DNA of 14,400 nucleotides, from assembly GCA_964405335.1 (NCBI GenBank), contig CAYONP010000125.1:1-14400 (forward strand), written 5' to 3'. The notes under the pieces were generated by a model. The model did not search any database and was not told where the DNA came from. It saw only the letters and a list, made by a program, of their open reading frames with translations. The DNA is from CAYONP01 sp964405335 (GTDB lineage: Bacteria; Armatimonadota; UBA10988). Positions within the stretch are counted from its first letter, which is position 1, and each line of letters opens with the position of its first letter. The position numbers were made by a program, and so were the translations under genes. This document shows positions 5,301 through 12,828 of this stretch, piece after piece.

Positions 5301-7745
5301 GCCGTCGGCCGGCGCGTCGAAGGTCAGCGTCTCCTCGCCGCTGTTCGGATCGGTCTCCAGCCGGCGGCCCTGCCACACCCGGCTCTCGCGCTCGTAGTGT
5401 GCGTAGACCTTGATCTCGCGCGACACCGGGTCGCGCTGCTCCTCGATCCAGCGCATCTTCCACAGGTCGACGCTCACGCCCGTCGCCACCGGCGCATGAT
5501 CGGCCGTCTCGGCCTTGACCGTCAGCGTCACATCGTCGTCCGGCGCATAGAGCCCCTGGTTGGCGTTGGCGTAGAGGTAGAAGCCCTTCTGCGTGACCGT
5601 CAGGCTGCCGGTCGAGTCGACCACGCGGCGGGTCACATCGGCCACCTCGGCGTGGATCGAGTAGACATAGTCGCTGCCGTCGCGCGTGGTGACGAATTCG
5701 ACCACCGCCCGGCCCTGCGCATCGGTCTTGGTCGTCCCCTCGGCCACCACTTCCTGCCGCCAGTAGGGGTACCAGCCGTCGTCGTGCCAGCCGGCATAGA
5801 ACCAGTCGTACCGGCGCGGGAACCAGTAGTAGGCCCGGTACGGCCGGCGCTGGACCACGTACTTGACCTCGGCGTCGGCCACCGGCGCGCCGAAGTAGTA
5901 CTTGGCATCGACCGGCACCGCCGCCGCGCCGCCCGGCCGCACCTCGGCCAGCGGCGAGCCGACCTTGACCTCGTACTCGGGCTTGCGATACTCCTCGACC
6001 CGGAACTGCCCGCCGCCGGCCTGGCCCTCGACCTCGAGCCGGATGCTGTAGACCCCCAGCGCCGGCTCCTCGGCCAGGGTCAGCTCGCCGCCGACCGTGC
6101 CGTAGGCGTCGCTGGTCAGCGTCTGCTGGTACAGCTCTTCGCCCCGGGCGTCGTTGATGGTCACCCGCACCGGCTTCGCGGCCACGGTCTCGAACTCACC
6201 CTCGAACTCAGTGCGCAAGATGGCCTTGAAGTGGACCGTGTTCTCGGGCCGGTAGACCGGCCGGTCGGTGTAGACGTAGGTCGACAGCGAGCGCTGCGGC
6301 GCCTGCCACCAGACATAGAGTCCGCCGTCGACCAGCGCCACCTCGTCGCCCAGACTGGCCAGGCCGATCAGGTAGCGGTCGTCGTTGCGCTCGAGGTTGG
6401 GGATCTCGGTAATGAACAGCCCGTCGGCATCGGTCGCGCCGCCGGCCACCTTCTCGGGCACATCGCGCCGGCCGCGCAGGATGGTCACCTGCGCCTCGGG
6501 CACCGGCTGGCGCGTGGTGCGGCTGGCGACATAGCAGGTCAGCTTGCGCGCGGCATACTCCTGCACCAGCACCAGGCTCGAGACGTTGACCATGGCGTAC
6601 TGGACCAGGTCGGGGTGGCCGTCGGCGCGGGCCTCGACGATGAACAGCCCGGCCTCGCGCATCGGGCTGTCGAGCCGCTGCTGCAGCGGTTGGTAGTCGC
6701 CCTGGTCGGCCACCGCCGCGTGCCAGGTGTAGAGCTTCTCGCCGGTGGCGATCATGCGCGTGATGTCGTTGCGCGCCGCCTCGCCCTGGGTCAGCAGCCG
6801 CTCTAGGTCGACGCGATAGGCGGCGAACTGGACCCCCTTGATATTGCGCGTCGAGATGCGCGTCGGAATCCTCGCGCCGGGCAGGTGGCTGCGCGAGACC
6901 ATCAGGCTCAGCCGCGGCGCCTCGATGTTCTTGGTCCGCTCGGCGGCGTCGTCCTCGTACTCGCTGCGGGGGTACCGGCGGCGCAGCTCGAGGTAACGCG
7001 TGCGGGCCAGCACGTAGTTGCCCTGCTGCTCGTTGTAGCTGGCCAAAGTGTACAGCGCCTCGTCGGCCACCTCGGCCCGCGGCAGCTCGCGGATGACGGT
7101 CAGCAGCGCCTGCTCGGCGCCCTCGCGGTCGTCGAACCGCTGCATCCTCAGCAGAGCGATACCGAGCCAGGCGCGGGCGTTCATGTCGTCGTCGAGGTTG
7201 TACTGCAGTACTGACTGGTAATGCTCGGCGGCCACGTCGCGGCTGCGGTTCTGCGGGTCGCGCCAGTCGGTGAAGAAGCCGGCCGCCTCGAGCAGCATGT
7301 CGCAGTAGATGCGCTTCTCGGCCGCGTCGAACGGCCGCCGGCCGACGGCGGCGCGGTACTGCCGCAGCGCCTCGGCATAGAGGCTGGCCGCACGCTCCAT
7401 CTCGCGCCAGCCATAGCGCTCGCTCAGGAAGCGGGCCTGGACCAGCGTGCCGCGCGCGCCCCAGACGGTGTTGCGCCGCCGGGCGATGAAGTCGGCCAGC
7501 TTGGCTTCGAAGTCGTCAAACTGATCCAGCCGGTAGCGCGCGTCGAGCGCCTTGAATTCCGCCTCGGGCACGCGCGGATCGTCGGGATAGCTGGCGACGA
7601 AGCGGTCGAACAGCTCGATCGCGCGGTCCCAGGTGAACTCGTCATAGAAGCCCTGGGCCTGCGTGTACAGCGTGTCGGCCGGTGGCGCGGCACCGCCGGC
7701 GGTGACCGCGGCCAGCATCGTCAAAAGACCCATCGCCTTGCTCAT
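2307..7745 (-). CDS. Secreted alpha-2-macroglobulin with N-terminal TPR region and intact thioester
   Basis: An 1812-residue protein. Bacterial alpha-2-macroglobulins trap proteases in the cell envelope and bind them covalently through an internal thioester. Seen in order: a signal peptide (MSKAMGLLTMLAAVTAGGA, no lipobox cysteine); TPR-like helices (about 25-280); a first macroglobulin-like segment (about 290-330); an MG2 segment with YTDRPVYRPEN (about 488-585); an aromatic-rich insert (633-662); bait-region-type MG domains (about 870-1010); a Gly/Ala/Pro-rich linker (1024-1087); an A2M domain around W1100 with LTTWRATARAI; and the thioester motif C1309-A-E-Q1312. A thioester-domain barrel with NADGGYGWFGG follows, then a C-terminal MG domain. 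The start at 7745 is chosen for the signal peptide and a GAGG site; the open frame extends to 7973, but that part only translates the family A repeat. No pbpC gene is adjacent, unlike the enterobacterial arrangement. A strong hairpin follows the stop. Confidence 0.93.
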   Translation of the reverse strand: MSKAMGLLTMLAAVTAGGAAPPADTLYTQAQGFYDEFTWDRAIELFDRFVASYPDDPRVPEAEFKALDARYRLDQFDDFEAKLADFIARRRNTVWGARGTLVQARFLSERYGWREMERAASLYAEALRQYRAAVGRRPFDAAEKRIYCDMLLEAAGFFTDWRDPQNRSRDVAAEHYQSVLQYNLDDDMNARAWLGIALLRMQRFDDREGAEQALLTVIRELPRAEVADEALYTLASYNEQQGNYVLARTRYLELRRRYPRSEYEDDAAERTKNIEAPRLSLMVSRSHLPGARIPTRISTRNIKGVQFAAYRVDLERLLTQGEAARNDITRMIATGEKLYTWHAAVADQGDYQPLQQRLDSPMREAGLFIVEARADGHPDLVQYAMVNVSSLVLVQEYAARKLTCYVASRTTRQPVPEAQVTILRGRRDVPEKVAGGATDADGLFITEIPNLERNDDRYLIGLASLGDEVALVDGGLYVWWQAPQRSLSTYVYTDRPVYRPENTVHFKAILRTEFEGEFETVAAKPVRVTINDARGEELYQQTLTSDAYGTVGGELTLAEEPALGVYSIRLEVEGQAGGGQFRVEEYRKPEYEVKVGSPLAEVRPGGAAAVPVDAKYYFGAPVADAEVKYVVQRRPYRAYYWFPRRYDWFYAGWHDDGWYPYWRQEVVAEGTTKTDAQGRAVVEFVTTRDGSDYVYSIHAEVADVTRRVVDSTGSLTVTQKGFYLYANANQGLYAPDDDVTLTVKAETADHAPVATGVSVDLWKMRWIEEQRDPVSREIKVYAHYERESRVWQGRRLETDPNSGEETLTFDAPADGYYELALSAPDTFDPNAEVTTVASFWTASDAWKGRNYNHANLQLVTEKDLYEKGEVCRMLVNAPVPNGAILLTIGAEQVYSTRVVRFDSPSFVLDLPIADNYAPNVYFSATLVAARQVYFTNKELMVPPTDRFIAVKVESDAAEYKPRTTGRFILTTADQNGRPVPAQVSLGITDESVYAIQEEMASPIGVHFYGRRRGLAIQRALSWEGGGEYDEDFEDKVEAEATSGGLGAAGMEGGARFRRGGEMPAPAAAPMEAAADAAPGGGAGGEEPIAIREFFPDTILWQPTVTTDADGRAEVTVEFPDSLTTWRATARAITTDTMVGQQVERVITSKDLIVRLQAPRFFTQLDRCTISLVVTNRTSRRQEVATQLAVEGLELAGDPRETVVLEPNGQARVDREVVATTPGTATITVTARGPEDSDGVKMTYAVLPHGADKFAAAAGRVDDGGNAVFELELPAERREDATKLTVSVAPSLGTALLDALPYLIEYPYGCAEQTTSKFIPCVLTARVLGYTGGTPGAGRPAQVPDWWRSRGLAALPDMVKEGLTRLAAMQNADGGYGWFGGMRSDLWMTAYVGYGLLQAKLADFAVPDTMLGPAMQHLANNLHLTRSRYDTTAYLLWVLGEARAQGVFEPSAEQQRALEDAFQRVYAQRDELNEYTRALLILALLEKGERDKAEVVWRNLQARRIETEHGVHWGERRWGWWWSEDQVETTSFALLAAMKVEPESPLVDKAVQWLVVNRSGNRWHSTKDTATALLALSTYMDEHDELRSSYSATLLVNGQEVKGWEVTPQNALTFEGKVEVDPGLLRSGANRIEVKRDGAGALYYSAMLEYYTKEDPITAAGNLMSAERDYFRVVAYTDPEDSVRKERLEPIADGAEIASGEQIEVAVTIDAENEFDYVAFRDPKPAGCEPVDQTSGGTWGGTYLYRELRDEEVTFFADHLPQGKTTIRYRLRAESPGVFRALPHNGFAMYRPDVRCLSDEAIVRVGERPASDA

Positions 7746-8024
7746 TTCTGCCTCGCTTCCCAGGTCGGCGCCGCTGACGGCGTCCGCTCGCCCGCCATCA
7801 CGGGCCATGGTCCGGGAGCGCCACGGTGCCACTGGCGGCTCGCCCGCCAGTGCCTCGATGGGCTCCCCGCGCACTGGTGGACAAGCCACCAGTGGCACCA
7901 GACCATGACTCCAACGACTGCCAAGCCCCTTACCGGCGAAGCCGCGTGCCCGTTCACAGGCAACCCATCGCACGCCGCACTTTCACCGTCAAGCAACTCC
8001 GCCGTTCCACCCCGTCAACCCCAC
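7746..8024. other. Non-coding spacer upstream of the alpha-2-macroglobulin gene
   Basis: These 279 nt separate the DUF4139 gene from the alpha-2-macroglobulin gene. They hold family A copy 2 (7825-7899), a short stem CGCCG/CGGCG with loop CTGA (7769-7782) in the leader, and two copies of CCGTCAA (7987-7993 and 8012-8018) that read TTGACGG on the transcribed strand, 25 nt apart. No convincing -10 element follows either copy, so I cannot place a promoter. The length of the gap suggests the alpha-2-macroglobulin gene may have its own promoter here. Confidence 0.5.
7825..7899. repeat. Composite palindromic repeat, family A, copy 2 (complete)
   Basis: The only complete copy, 75 nt. The outer arms 7825-7852 and 7872-7899 are inverted repeats matching at 24 of 28 positions, separated by a 19-nt spacer unlike that of copies 1 and 3. 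Each arm is itself a perfect 9-bp hairpin with a 5-nt loop: CACTGGCGG with CCGCCAGTG on the left, CACTGGTGG with CCACCAGTG on the right. The C-to-T change in one stem strand is matched by G-to-A in the other, so pairing is kept. It sits in the spacer between the DUF4139 and alpha-2-macroglobulin genes, so the two genes are either separately transcribed or joined through this structure. Confidence 0.9.
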
Positions 8025-9548
8025 TCAGCGCAGGTCGACCGCGAAGCGGAGCGTCGCCTCGCCGCCGGCAGGCACCTCCATGCGCCACTCGAGCCGCCCG
8101 TCGGGCAGCTTTGCATACGAGTGGCTCGACTCATGCATCGCGTGCGACGCGCCAGCCAGGCGCTGCACATAGCGCACCGGCGTGGCCACGCCGCGCTGAT
8201 TGCCCAGCCGCACCGAGACCGTTACCCGCTGCTTGCCGCCGCCAAGCGGCTGGTTGTCGACAATCTCGACATCGGCGGTCAGGCCGAAGGCATCGGCGAC
8301 GGTCAGGCGCATCCAGTCGTCGACCGCCAAGTCGCCCAGCGTGTCGGCGCCGAGATAGCGCAGCGCATCGCGGTCGTTGGTCGCATAGAGCCGGAGCGCG
8401 CCGCCGGGCAGGGGGATGCCCAGCCCGCCGGCCTGGCTGTTCTGGATGGCCAGCCCGAGCGCCACGGGCAGGCGCCGCTTGCCCTTGCCGACCTGCTTCG
8501 ACAGCGGCCCACCATCGACGCTGAAGTCGAGCTTGGCGACCACCTCGGGGCAGTCGAGCACCGGCACGCGGGTCACCCGGCCCGGCGCGAAGGTGGCTCG
8601 GTTCGGCACCCGGTAGCCGTAGTGCACACCCTCGACCGCCAGGCTGTTGAGGCTCTGCAGCGTGGTCGCACCGCCGGCGACGGCGAACTGGTCGAGCTCC
8701 CGTTCCTCCAGGTCGACTCGGTACGCCTCGTTCCTCGCCAGCGGGCTCGGCAGCGCCGCCCGCGCCGCGCCGGCGTAGCGGTTCATCGCGCTCCGCGCGG
8801 CGCGGCTGGGATGGCCGACCATGAGCACCAGCCCAGCGCGAGGGAACTCGGCGCCGGTGCGGTTGGTCACCATGCCGTCGAGCATCAGGCGCACCCGGTC
8901 GGACTCCTGGTCGACCATGATCGCCGTGTAGGTCGGCGACCAGGACAACCCGCGAGTCAGGTATGACAAATCCAGCACCGCCTGGCCGCCGCGGTCGGCC
9001 TGCACCGTCACGTCGCCGGCGCCGCCCGCACTGCTGCCGGCGAGCACCACCGTGCCCGGCGGGTCGAGCACCAGTTTGCCGTCCAGCTCGACCACCGGCG
9101 TGCCGTCGGCCTCGACCGCCGCCAGCCGGCCTGTGTCGCGGCCGACCTCGTGCTGGTCGCGGTCGTAGCGCACCACCTCGACCGGCCGCCCGACGTGCTC
9201 GCGCAGGCCCAGGGTGCGGGTCACGATGCCGGGGTTCCAGGCGCAGCTCAGCAGCGCCGGCGCCTGCTCGCCGTCGAAGCGGACGAGCAGCGAGTCGGGA
9301 TCGAGCTCGCGCGAGACCTCGTCGAGGACGAGGGCGCCGTCGTCGGGCAGGCTGACCGCGCGGCGCTCGTTGACCAGGCCGAAGTCGTCGCGATAGGCGA
9401 CCAGCTCGACCTCGCGGCCGGCCGCCGGCGGGCCCTGCGCCCGCGCGGCGGTGTCGATTGGGCTGACCGGTTCGGGCGGCGCCTGCCGGCCGCAGGCGGC
9501 GATCCAGATGACGAACAGGCAGGCGGCACAACGGTAGACGGTGGACAT
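8025..9548 (-). CDS. DUF4139-domain lipoprotein
   Basis: A 507-residue protein. The N-terminus has a short basic start, a hydrophobic stretch and a lipobox-like I-A-A-C19, followed by a Pro-rich linker, so it is predicted to be a lipid-anchored envelope protein. The mature part begins with the VELVAYRDDFGLVNERRAV strand pattern, then DGTPVVELDGKLVL, and has YLTRGLSWSPTYTAIM near the middle; these fit DUF4139 (MuiA-like) beta-rich proteins, whose biochemical role is unknown. The start at 9548 has GGAGG 8 nt upstream. It lies 44 nt after the second TPR gene and is probably co-transcribed with it. The alpha-2-macroglobulin gene follows after 279 nt. A structural or adhesive partner role for the alpha-2-macroglobulin is inference from context. 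Confidence 0.85.
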   Translation of the reverse strand: MSTVYRCAACLFVIWIAACGRQAPPEPVSPIDTAARAQGPPAAGREVELVAYRDDFGLVNERRAVSLPDDGALVLDEVSRELDPDSLLVRFDGEQAPALLSCAWNPGIVTRTLGLREHVGRPVEVVRYDRDQHEVGRDTGRLAAVEADGTPVVELDGKLVLDPPGTVVLAGSSAGGAGDVTVQADRGGQAVLDLSYLTRGLSWSPTYTAIMVDQESDRVRLMLDGMVTNRTGAEFPRAGLVLMVGHPSRAARSAMNRYAGAARAALPSPLARNEAYRVDLEERELDQFAVAGGATTLQSLNSLAVEGVHYGYRVPNRATFAPGRVTRVPVLDCPEVVAKLDFSVDGGPLSKQVGKGKRRLPVALGLAIQNSQAGGLGIPLPGGALRLYATNDRDALRYLGADTLGDLAVDDWMRLTVADAFGLTADVEIVDNQPLGGGKQRVTVSVRLGNQRGVATPVRYVQRLAGASHAMHESSHSYAKLPDGRLEWRMEVPAGGEATLRFAVDLR

Positions 9549-9571
9549 GGCGCGACCTCCGCCGGCTCAGT

Positions 9572-9587
9572 GCCGGCCTGGGCCGGC
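9572..9587 (-). other. Short hairpin between the TPR and DUF4139 genes
   Basis: GCCGGC (9572-9577) and GCCGGC (9582-9587) pair around a 4-nt loop. An alternative fold pairs CCTGG (9577-9581) with CCAGG (9587-9591). It occupies much of the 44-nt gap between two genes of the same strand. It could be a processing or attenuating hairpin, but GC-rich DNA often gives stems this short by chance. Confidence 0.25.
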
Positions 9588-9592
9588 CAGGT

Positions 9593-11089
9593 TCACTCGC
9601 CGCGCGCTTGGCGCAGCAGCCGGGTCAGCTCGTGGTTTGTGTCGGCCGGCACGGCGGCCAGCGCCTGGGTCGCCCCGTCGGCGTCGCCCTGCAGGCTGAG
9701 CAGCGCCGAGCGGAGGGCGAGCAGGTCGAACTGCAGGCTCTCGGCCCGCACCGTGGCGTTGCGGCCGAGTTCAGCGGCAAAGTCGAGCAGCTCCGGCACG
9801 TCGTCGAGGTCGTCAGCGGTGCCGAGGCAGAGCCGCGCCGCGGCCAGCCCGACATACGGCAGCGGGTCGTTCGGATCAAGCTGGCTGGCCGCGTCGAACT
9901 CGGTCAGCGCGTCGTCGGGCCGGCCGCTCAGCAGCCGGCACTTGCCCAGCACGACCCGCAGCCAGGCCGAATCGAACTCGTCGAGCTTCGACTCGACCAG
10001 GGCCGCCAGCTCGTCGTAGCGCTCGGCCCGGACCAGTGCCACGCCGGGCAGCAGCCAGACCGGATGGTCGGCGGGCGAGCGCGCCAGCACCGGCTCGACC
10101 GCCGCCGCCGCGGCGACGAAATCACCGTCGACGATGATCGCCGCGGCGGCCGCCACGACGCCGGCATCGGCCGCCGTCTGGCGGTCGGGCGAGTCCAGCA
10201 GCGCCAGGCACCGCTCGCGCAGCGTGGCCACGCGCTCGGCGATCTCCGGCGGCAGCAGTGGTTTGAGGTCGACGAACGCAATCCGCGGCCGTTCGGGCAG
10301 GTTCTGCACCGAGAGCACCGAGATGGCCGCCATCGCGGTGCCCATCAGTTGTGGATCGTCGGGCGCGCGGCTGGCCGCGTCCCACAGCAGATCGAGGTAC
10401 TCGCGCTGCAAGATGGCCGGCGGATCGTCGAGCCCAAGCTGGCCGACGCCCGCCCGCGCCAGGGTCAGCCAGGTGTACGGCTCGGGCCAGTCGGGATGCC
10501 GTTCGGTCACCTGGACCAGCGCCACGACCGCTTCGCGTCCGCGGGCCACCGCCTCGGCCAGGTCGCCGCGCAGTCCGTCCAAGAGCTGGGCCATCAGCGC
10601 CCGGGCGAGCAGCAGGGAGCCGGTCTCGCCCGGCGCCGCGGCGTGCAGCGGCCGCAGAATGGCCGCGGCGGCATCGCCCTCGCCGGTCAGGATCAGGCCC
10701 TCGGCCAGTCCGCGCCGCACCGCCGGGTCGTCGGCCTGGGCGCCGCCGAGCGCCTCGAACAGCTCGATCGCCCGTCGCGCGGCGCGGTCGGCCTCGACCT
10801 CGCGCCCGCCGCGCTGGTGAAGCGTGGCCAGGCGCAGCAGCCGCGGGCCGTCGGCGGCGGTGCCGTCGAGCTGCGCGGTCAGGTCGTCGCAGGCGGCGGC
10901 GGTGTGGATCAGCCCGGGCTCGGTCTGCAAGCCGTAGATGACCACGCCACGCCGGGCGGTGAGCGAGAAGTTGAGGGAGAAGCCGACGGTCGGCGCGTGT
11001 GCCACGGCCGCCTGAACGGCCTCGCGCGCCGGCGCCTCGGCGGACACGGCATGAGTGAGCAGGAGCAAGCAGAGCGCGACACGAGCCAT
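9593..11089 (-). CDS. Secreted TPR-like helical repeat protein (second of a tandem pair)
   Basis: A 498-residue protein with a clear signal peptide (MARVALCLLLLTHAVSAEA, probable cut at the A-x-A site; no lipobox). The rest is Ala/Leu-rich helical repeat. TPR-like stretches include AIELFEALGGAQADDPAVRRG and LSGRPDDALTEFDAASQLDPNDPLPYVG near the C-terminus, so it is probably a protein-binding scaffold outside the cytoplasm. The start at 11089 has GGGAGG 5 nt upstream; the longer frame to 11149 would put a charged stretch before the signal peptide and overlap the previous gene's end. It lies 56 nt after the other TPR gene and 44 nt before the DUF4139 gene. It appears paralogous to its upstream neighbour. 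No enzyme motif is visible. Confidence 0.82.
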   Translation of the reverse strand: MARVALCLLLLTHAVSAEAPAREAVQAAVAHAPTVGFSLNFSLTARRGVVIYGLQTEPGLIHTAAACDDLTAQLDGTAADGPRLLRLATLHQRGGREVEADRAARRAIELFEALGGAQADDPAVRRGLAEGLILTGEGDAAAAILRPLHAAAPGETGSLLLARALMAQLLDGLRGDLAEAVARGREAVVALVQVTERHPDWPEPYTWLTLARAGVGQLGLDDPPAILQREYLDLLWDAASRAPDDPQLMGTAMAAISVLSVQNLPERPRIAFVDLKPLLPPEIAERVATLRERCLALLDSPDRQTAADAGVVAAAAAIIVDGDFVAAAAAVEPVLARSPADHPVWLLPGVALVRAERYDELAALVESKLDEFDSAWLRVVLGKCRLLSGRPDDALTEFDAASQLDPNDPLPYVGLAAARLCLGTADDLDDVPELLDFAAELGRNATVRAESLQFDLLALRSALLSLQGDADGATQALAAVPADTNHELTRLLRQARGE

Positions 11090-11145
11090 GGCCGCCTCCC
11101 GAGCGTAGCAGCGCCGGCGGGGGTCGATTGGTTCCCGCGGCGGGG

Positions 11146-12717
11146 TCACGGGTCCAGCGCCTTGAGGGCTTGCGTGGCGGCACGGTGGTCGTCGTCCTCG
11201 GCGAGCACCTGCTGCAAGCCTCGACGCGCCGCCGTCTCATCGCCGAGCAGTGCGTTGACGATGTGTACCGCCACTTGCACCTCGCGTGTGAGACTCGCAT
11301 CGTCATCGCCGATCTCGCGGAGTAGCCGGTCGAGCTCGACGGCCGCCCGCGCATAGTCGGCCGGCTTATCACTCAGCAGATCGGCCGCCAGGGCGGTGAG
11401 GCGGGCCATGCCGGCGTGGTCCGGGTCATCCGCCGCCGCCCGCGCGTGCAGCCTGGCCGCGCCCGCCTGGCCGAGGCGAAGGTAGGCGGTGGCCAGTGCG
11501 AGGTGAAGCTCGGCGGTGGGCCGGCGCTCGAGCAGCACGGAGCCGAGCTCGACAATCACGGGGTAACGGTCGACCTTGCCGAGGACGCCTAGGTTGGCAG
11601 CGGTACCGAACTCACCCGCAGGGTCGAGCTGCACGGCGCGGCGCAGCCACTGCTCCACCGCGTCGCCATCGCCGTCGAGGAGCCAGACCACGACAGCCAG
11701 CGCCTGGGCCGCGACGACGCCGCGGATGCCCTCGCGGTCGGCCTCGACGCGCAGTCGGGCGAGGGCCTGGTCGGCCACTGCCGACTGCTCCTTCGAGAGG
11801 AGATCGCGCGCGCGGCCGTAGAAGCGCGGCGCATCGGCACGTTCAGCCGCCGCCCGCATAACCGGCAGTGTTGCCGCCCAGAACTGGACGGCCGAGCAGT
11901 CTTGCGAGGTGCCGGCCAGCGAGCCGATTTCGAGGAGCCCGGTGAACATGGCGTGCTGGAGCATCGCGGCCGGGCTGAGCTCGCGCAAGCCCATCGTCCG
12001 ACCCGCGAGCACAGCCTCAAGAAACTCAACCATGAAGGGCACAGGCCAGGACGCCGCTTTCGCCACCGGCGACTCGCCAGCGGCGTCGAGGTGCTGTCGC
12101 GCAAGCTCGACGTGGCGGGCAATGGTCTGCCGCGCGTCCGCCGTCAGCGGAGGTGGCGGCCCGTCTTCGCTCCGCCAGTGCAGCTCGGTCTCCGGATCGC
12201 CTTCCGGGACGAACGCCTGCGCGCCCAGCTCCGCGTGAATCCAGGCCGCCTGCGCGTGTGCCATCGGGTTCCCGCCGCGCAGCAGCGGCTCGAGGACGTC
12301 GAGTGCCTCTTCCTGACGCGAATCACAGTCCAGGGCCCGGCAAAGGAGGAGACGCAACTCATCGTCGTCCGGCTTGGCATCGACGGCTTCCTGAGCACGG
12401 GCGAGGTAGGCCGACTTGATGGCCTCGGCCTCCGGCATCTCGGCGAGGTGGGCCAGGTCGGCGAGCCAAGCGTACTCAGCCAGGTTGTCCGGCGGGTGCT
12501 CGAGTGCGTCTCGCGCTGCGTCCAGTTCTGCGTCGAGCAGCACGAGACGGCTCTGGTGTTCAGACACCAGGCGTCCGGAGCGAACGCCGATCCGAGCCAC
12601 CAGGCCGTACTCGACATCGCGTTGGCCCAGCAGGCACACCGCCTCCCGCATCGCGGCGCGGTCGAGACCGGTGGCTGGCAACACCCCCATCAGCAGCACG
12701 GCCATGGTCCAGCGCAT
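11146..12717 (-). CDS. Secreted TPR-like helical repeat protein (first of a tandem pair)
   Basis: A 523-residue protein. MRWTMAVLLMGVLPATG is a signal-peptide-like start, followed by AMREAVCLLG, which lines up with the REAVQAAV start of the neighbour's mature part. The body is helical repeat with TPR-like pieces (EAVDAKPDDDELRLLLCRAL; WLRRAVQLDPAGEF; LHLALATAYLRLGQAGAARL). A shared C-terminal pattern (NALLGDETAARRGLQQVLA here, SALLSLQGDADGATQALAAV there) supports tandem duplication. The start at 12717 has GGGGAGG 4 nt upstream; the open frame runs on 200 codons, antisense to the ATPase gene, and that extension is rejected. It is the first gene of the leftward set and is divergent from the ATPase gene across 111 nt. 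Function is likely scaffolding; the partner is unknown. Confidence 0.8.
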   Translation of the reverse strand: MRWTMAVLLMGVLPATGLDRAAMREAVCLLGQRDVEYGLVARIGVRSGRLVSEHQSRLVLLDAELDAARDALEHPPDNLAEYAWLADLAHLAEMPEAEAIKSAYLARAQEAVDAKPDDDELRLLLCRALDCDSRQEEALDVLEPLLRGGNPMAHAQAAWIHAELGAQAFVPEGDPETELHWRSEDGPPPPLTADARQTIARHVELARQHLDAAGESPVAKAASWPVPFMVEFLEAVLAGRTMGLRELSPAAMLQHAMFTGLLEIGSLAGTSQDCSAVQFWAATLPVMRAAAERADAPRFYGRARDLLSKEQSAVADQALARLRVEADREGIRGVVAAQALAVVVWLLDGDGDAVEQWLRRAVQLDPAGEFGTAANLGVLGKVDRYPVIVELGSVLLERRPTAELHLALATAYLRLGQAGAARLHARAAADDPDHAGMARLTALAADLLSDKPADYARAAVELDRLLREIGDDDASLTREVQVAVHIVNALLGDETAARRGLQQVLAEDDDHRAATQALKALDP

Positions 12718-12775
12718 GGCGCCTCCCCGTGAACCTACCGGACGCCTTCGACACGCGTGGCGGCAACCCTCCGCG

Positions 12776-12804
12776 ATGACAGATCCCCCGCCCGGCGTTA
12801 TCTT
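12776..12804 (+). promoter_or_regulatory. Candidate sigma-70-type promoter for the AAA+ ATPase gene
   Basis: ATGACA (12776-12781; five of six bases match TTGACA) is followed after exactly 17 nt by TATCTT (12799-12804; four of six match TATAAT). Transcription starting about 7 nt later would leave a leader of under 20 nt before the ATG at 12829. It lies in the 111-nt divergent spacer. No comparably good promoter was found on the other strand for the TPR gene. Assignment rests on consensus and spacing only. Confidence 0.45.
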
Positions 12805-12828
12805 GTCTGGACCACAGGACCTCCCGGC

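Noticed and set aside
3000..6806. A 1268-codon open frame on the plus strand, antisense to the alpha-2-macroglobulin gene
   Set aside because: The translation is rich in Arg, His, Leu, Val and Pro with no domain, consistent with the complement of GC-biased codons. The minus-strand frame has unmistakable macroglobulin motifs.
7746..7973. A 76-residue N-terminal extension of the alpha-2-macroglobulin open frame
   Set aside because: It only translates the family A repeat and adjacent spacer; a ribosome binding site and signal peptide fix the start at 7745.
7987..8018. Two TTGACGG (minus-strand) hexamer-like copies as tandem -35 elements for the alpha-2-macroglobulin gene
   Set aside because: No acceptable -10 hexamer lies 16-18 nt downstream of either copy.
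12718..12828. Minus-strand promoter for the TPR gene in the divergent spacer
   Set aside because: The best -35-like sequence (TTGCCG) has no -10 partner at suitable spacing, so no site could be assigned.
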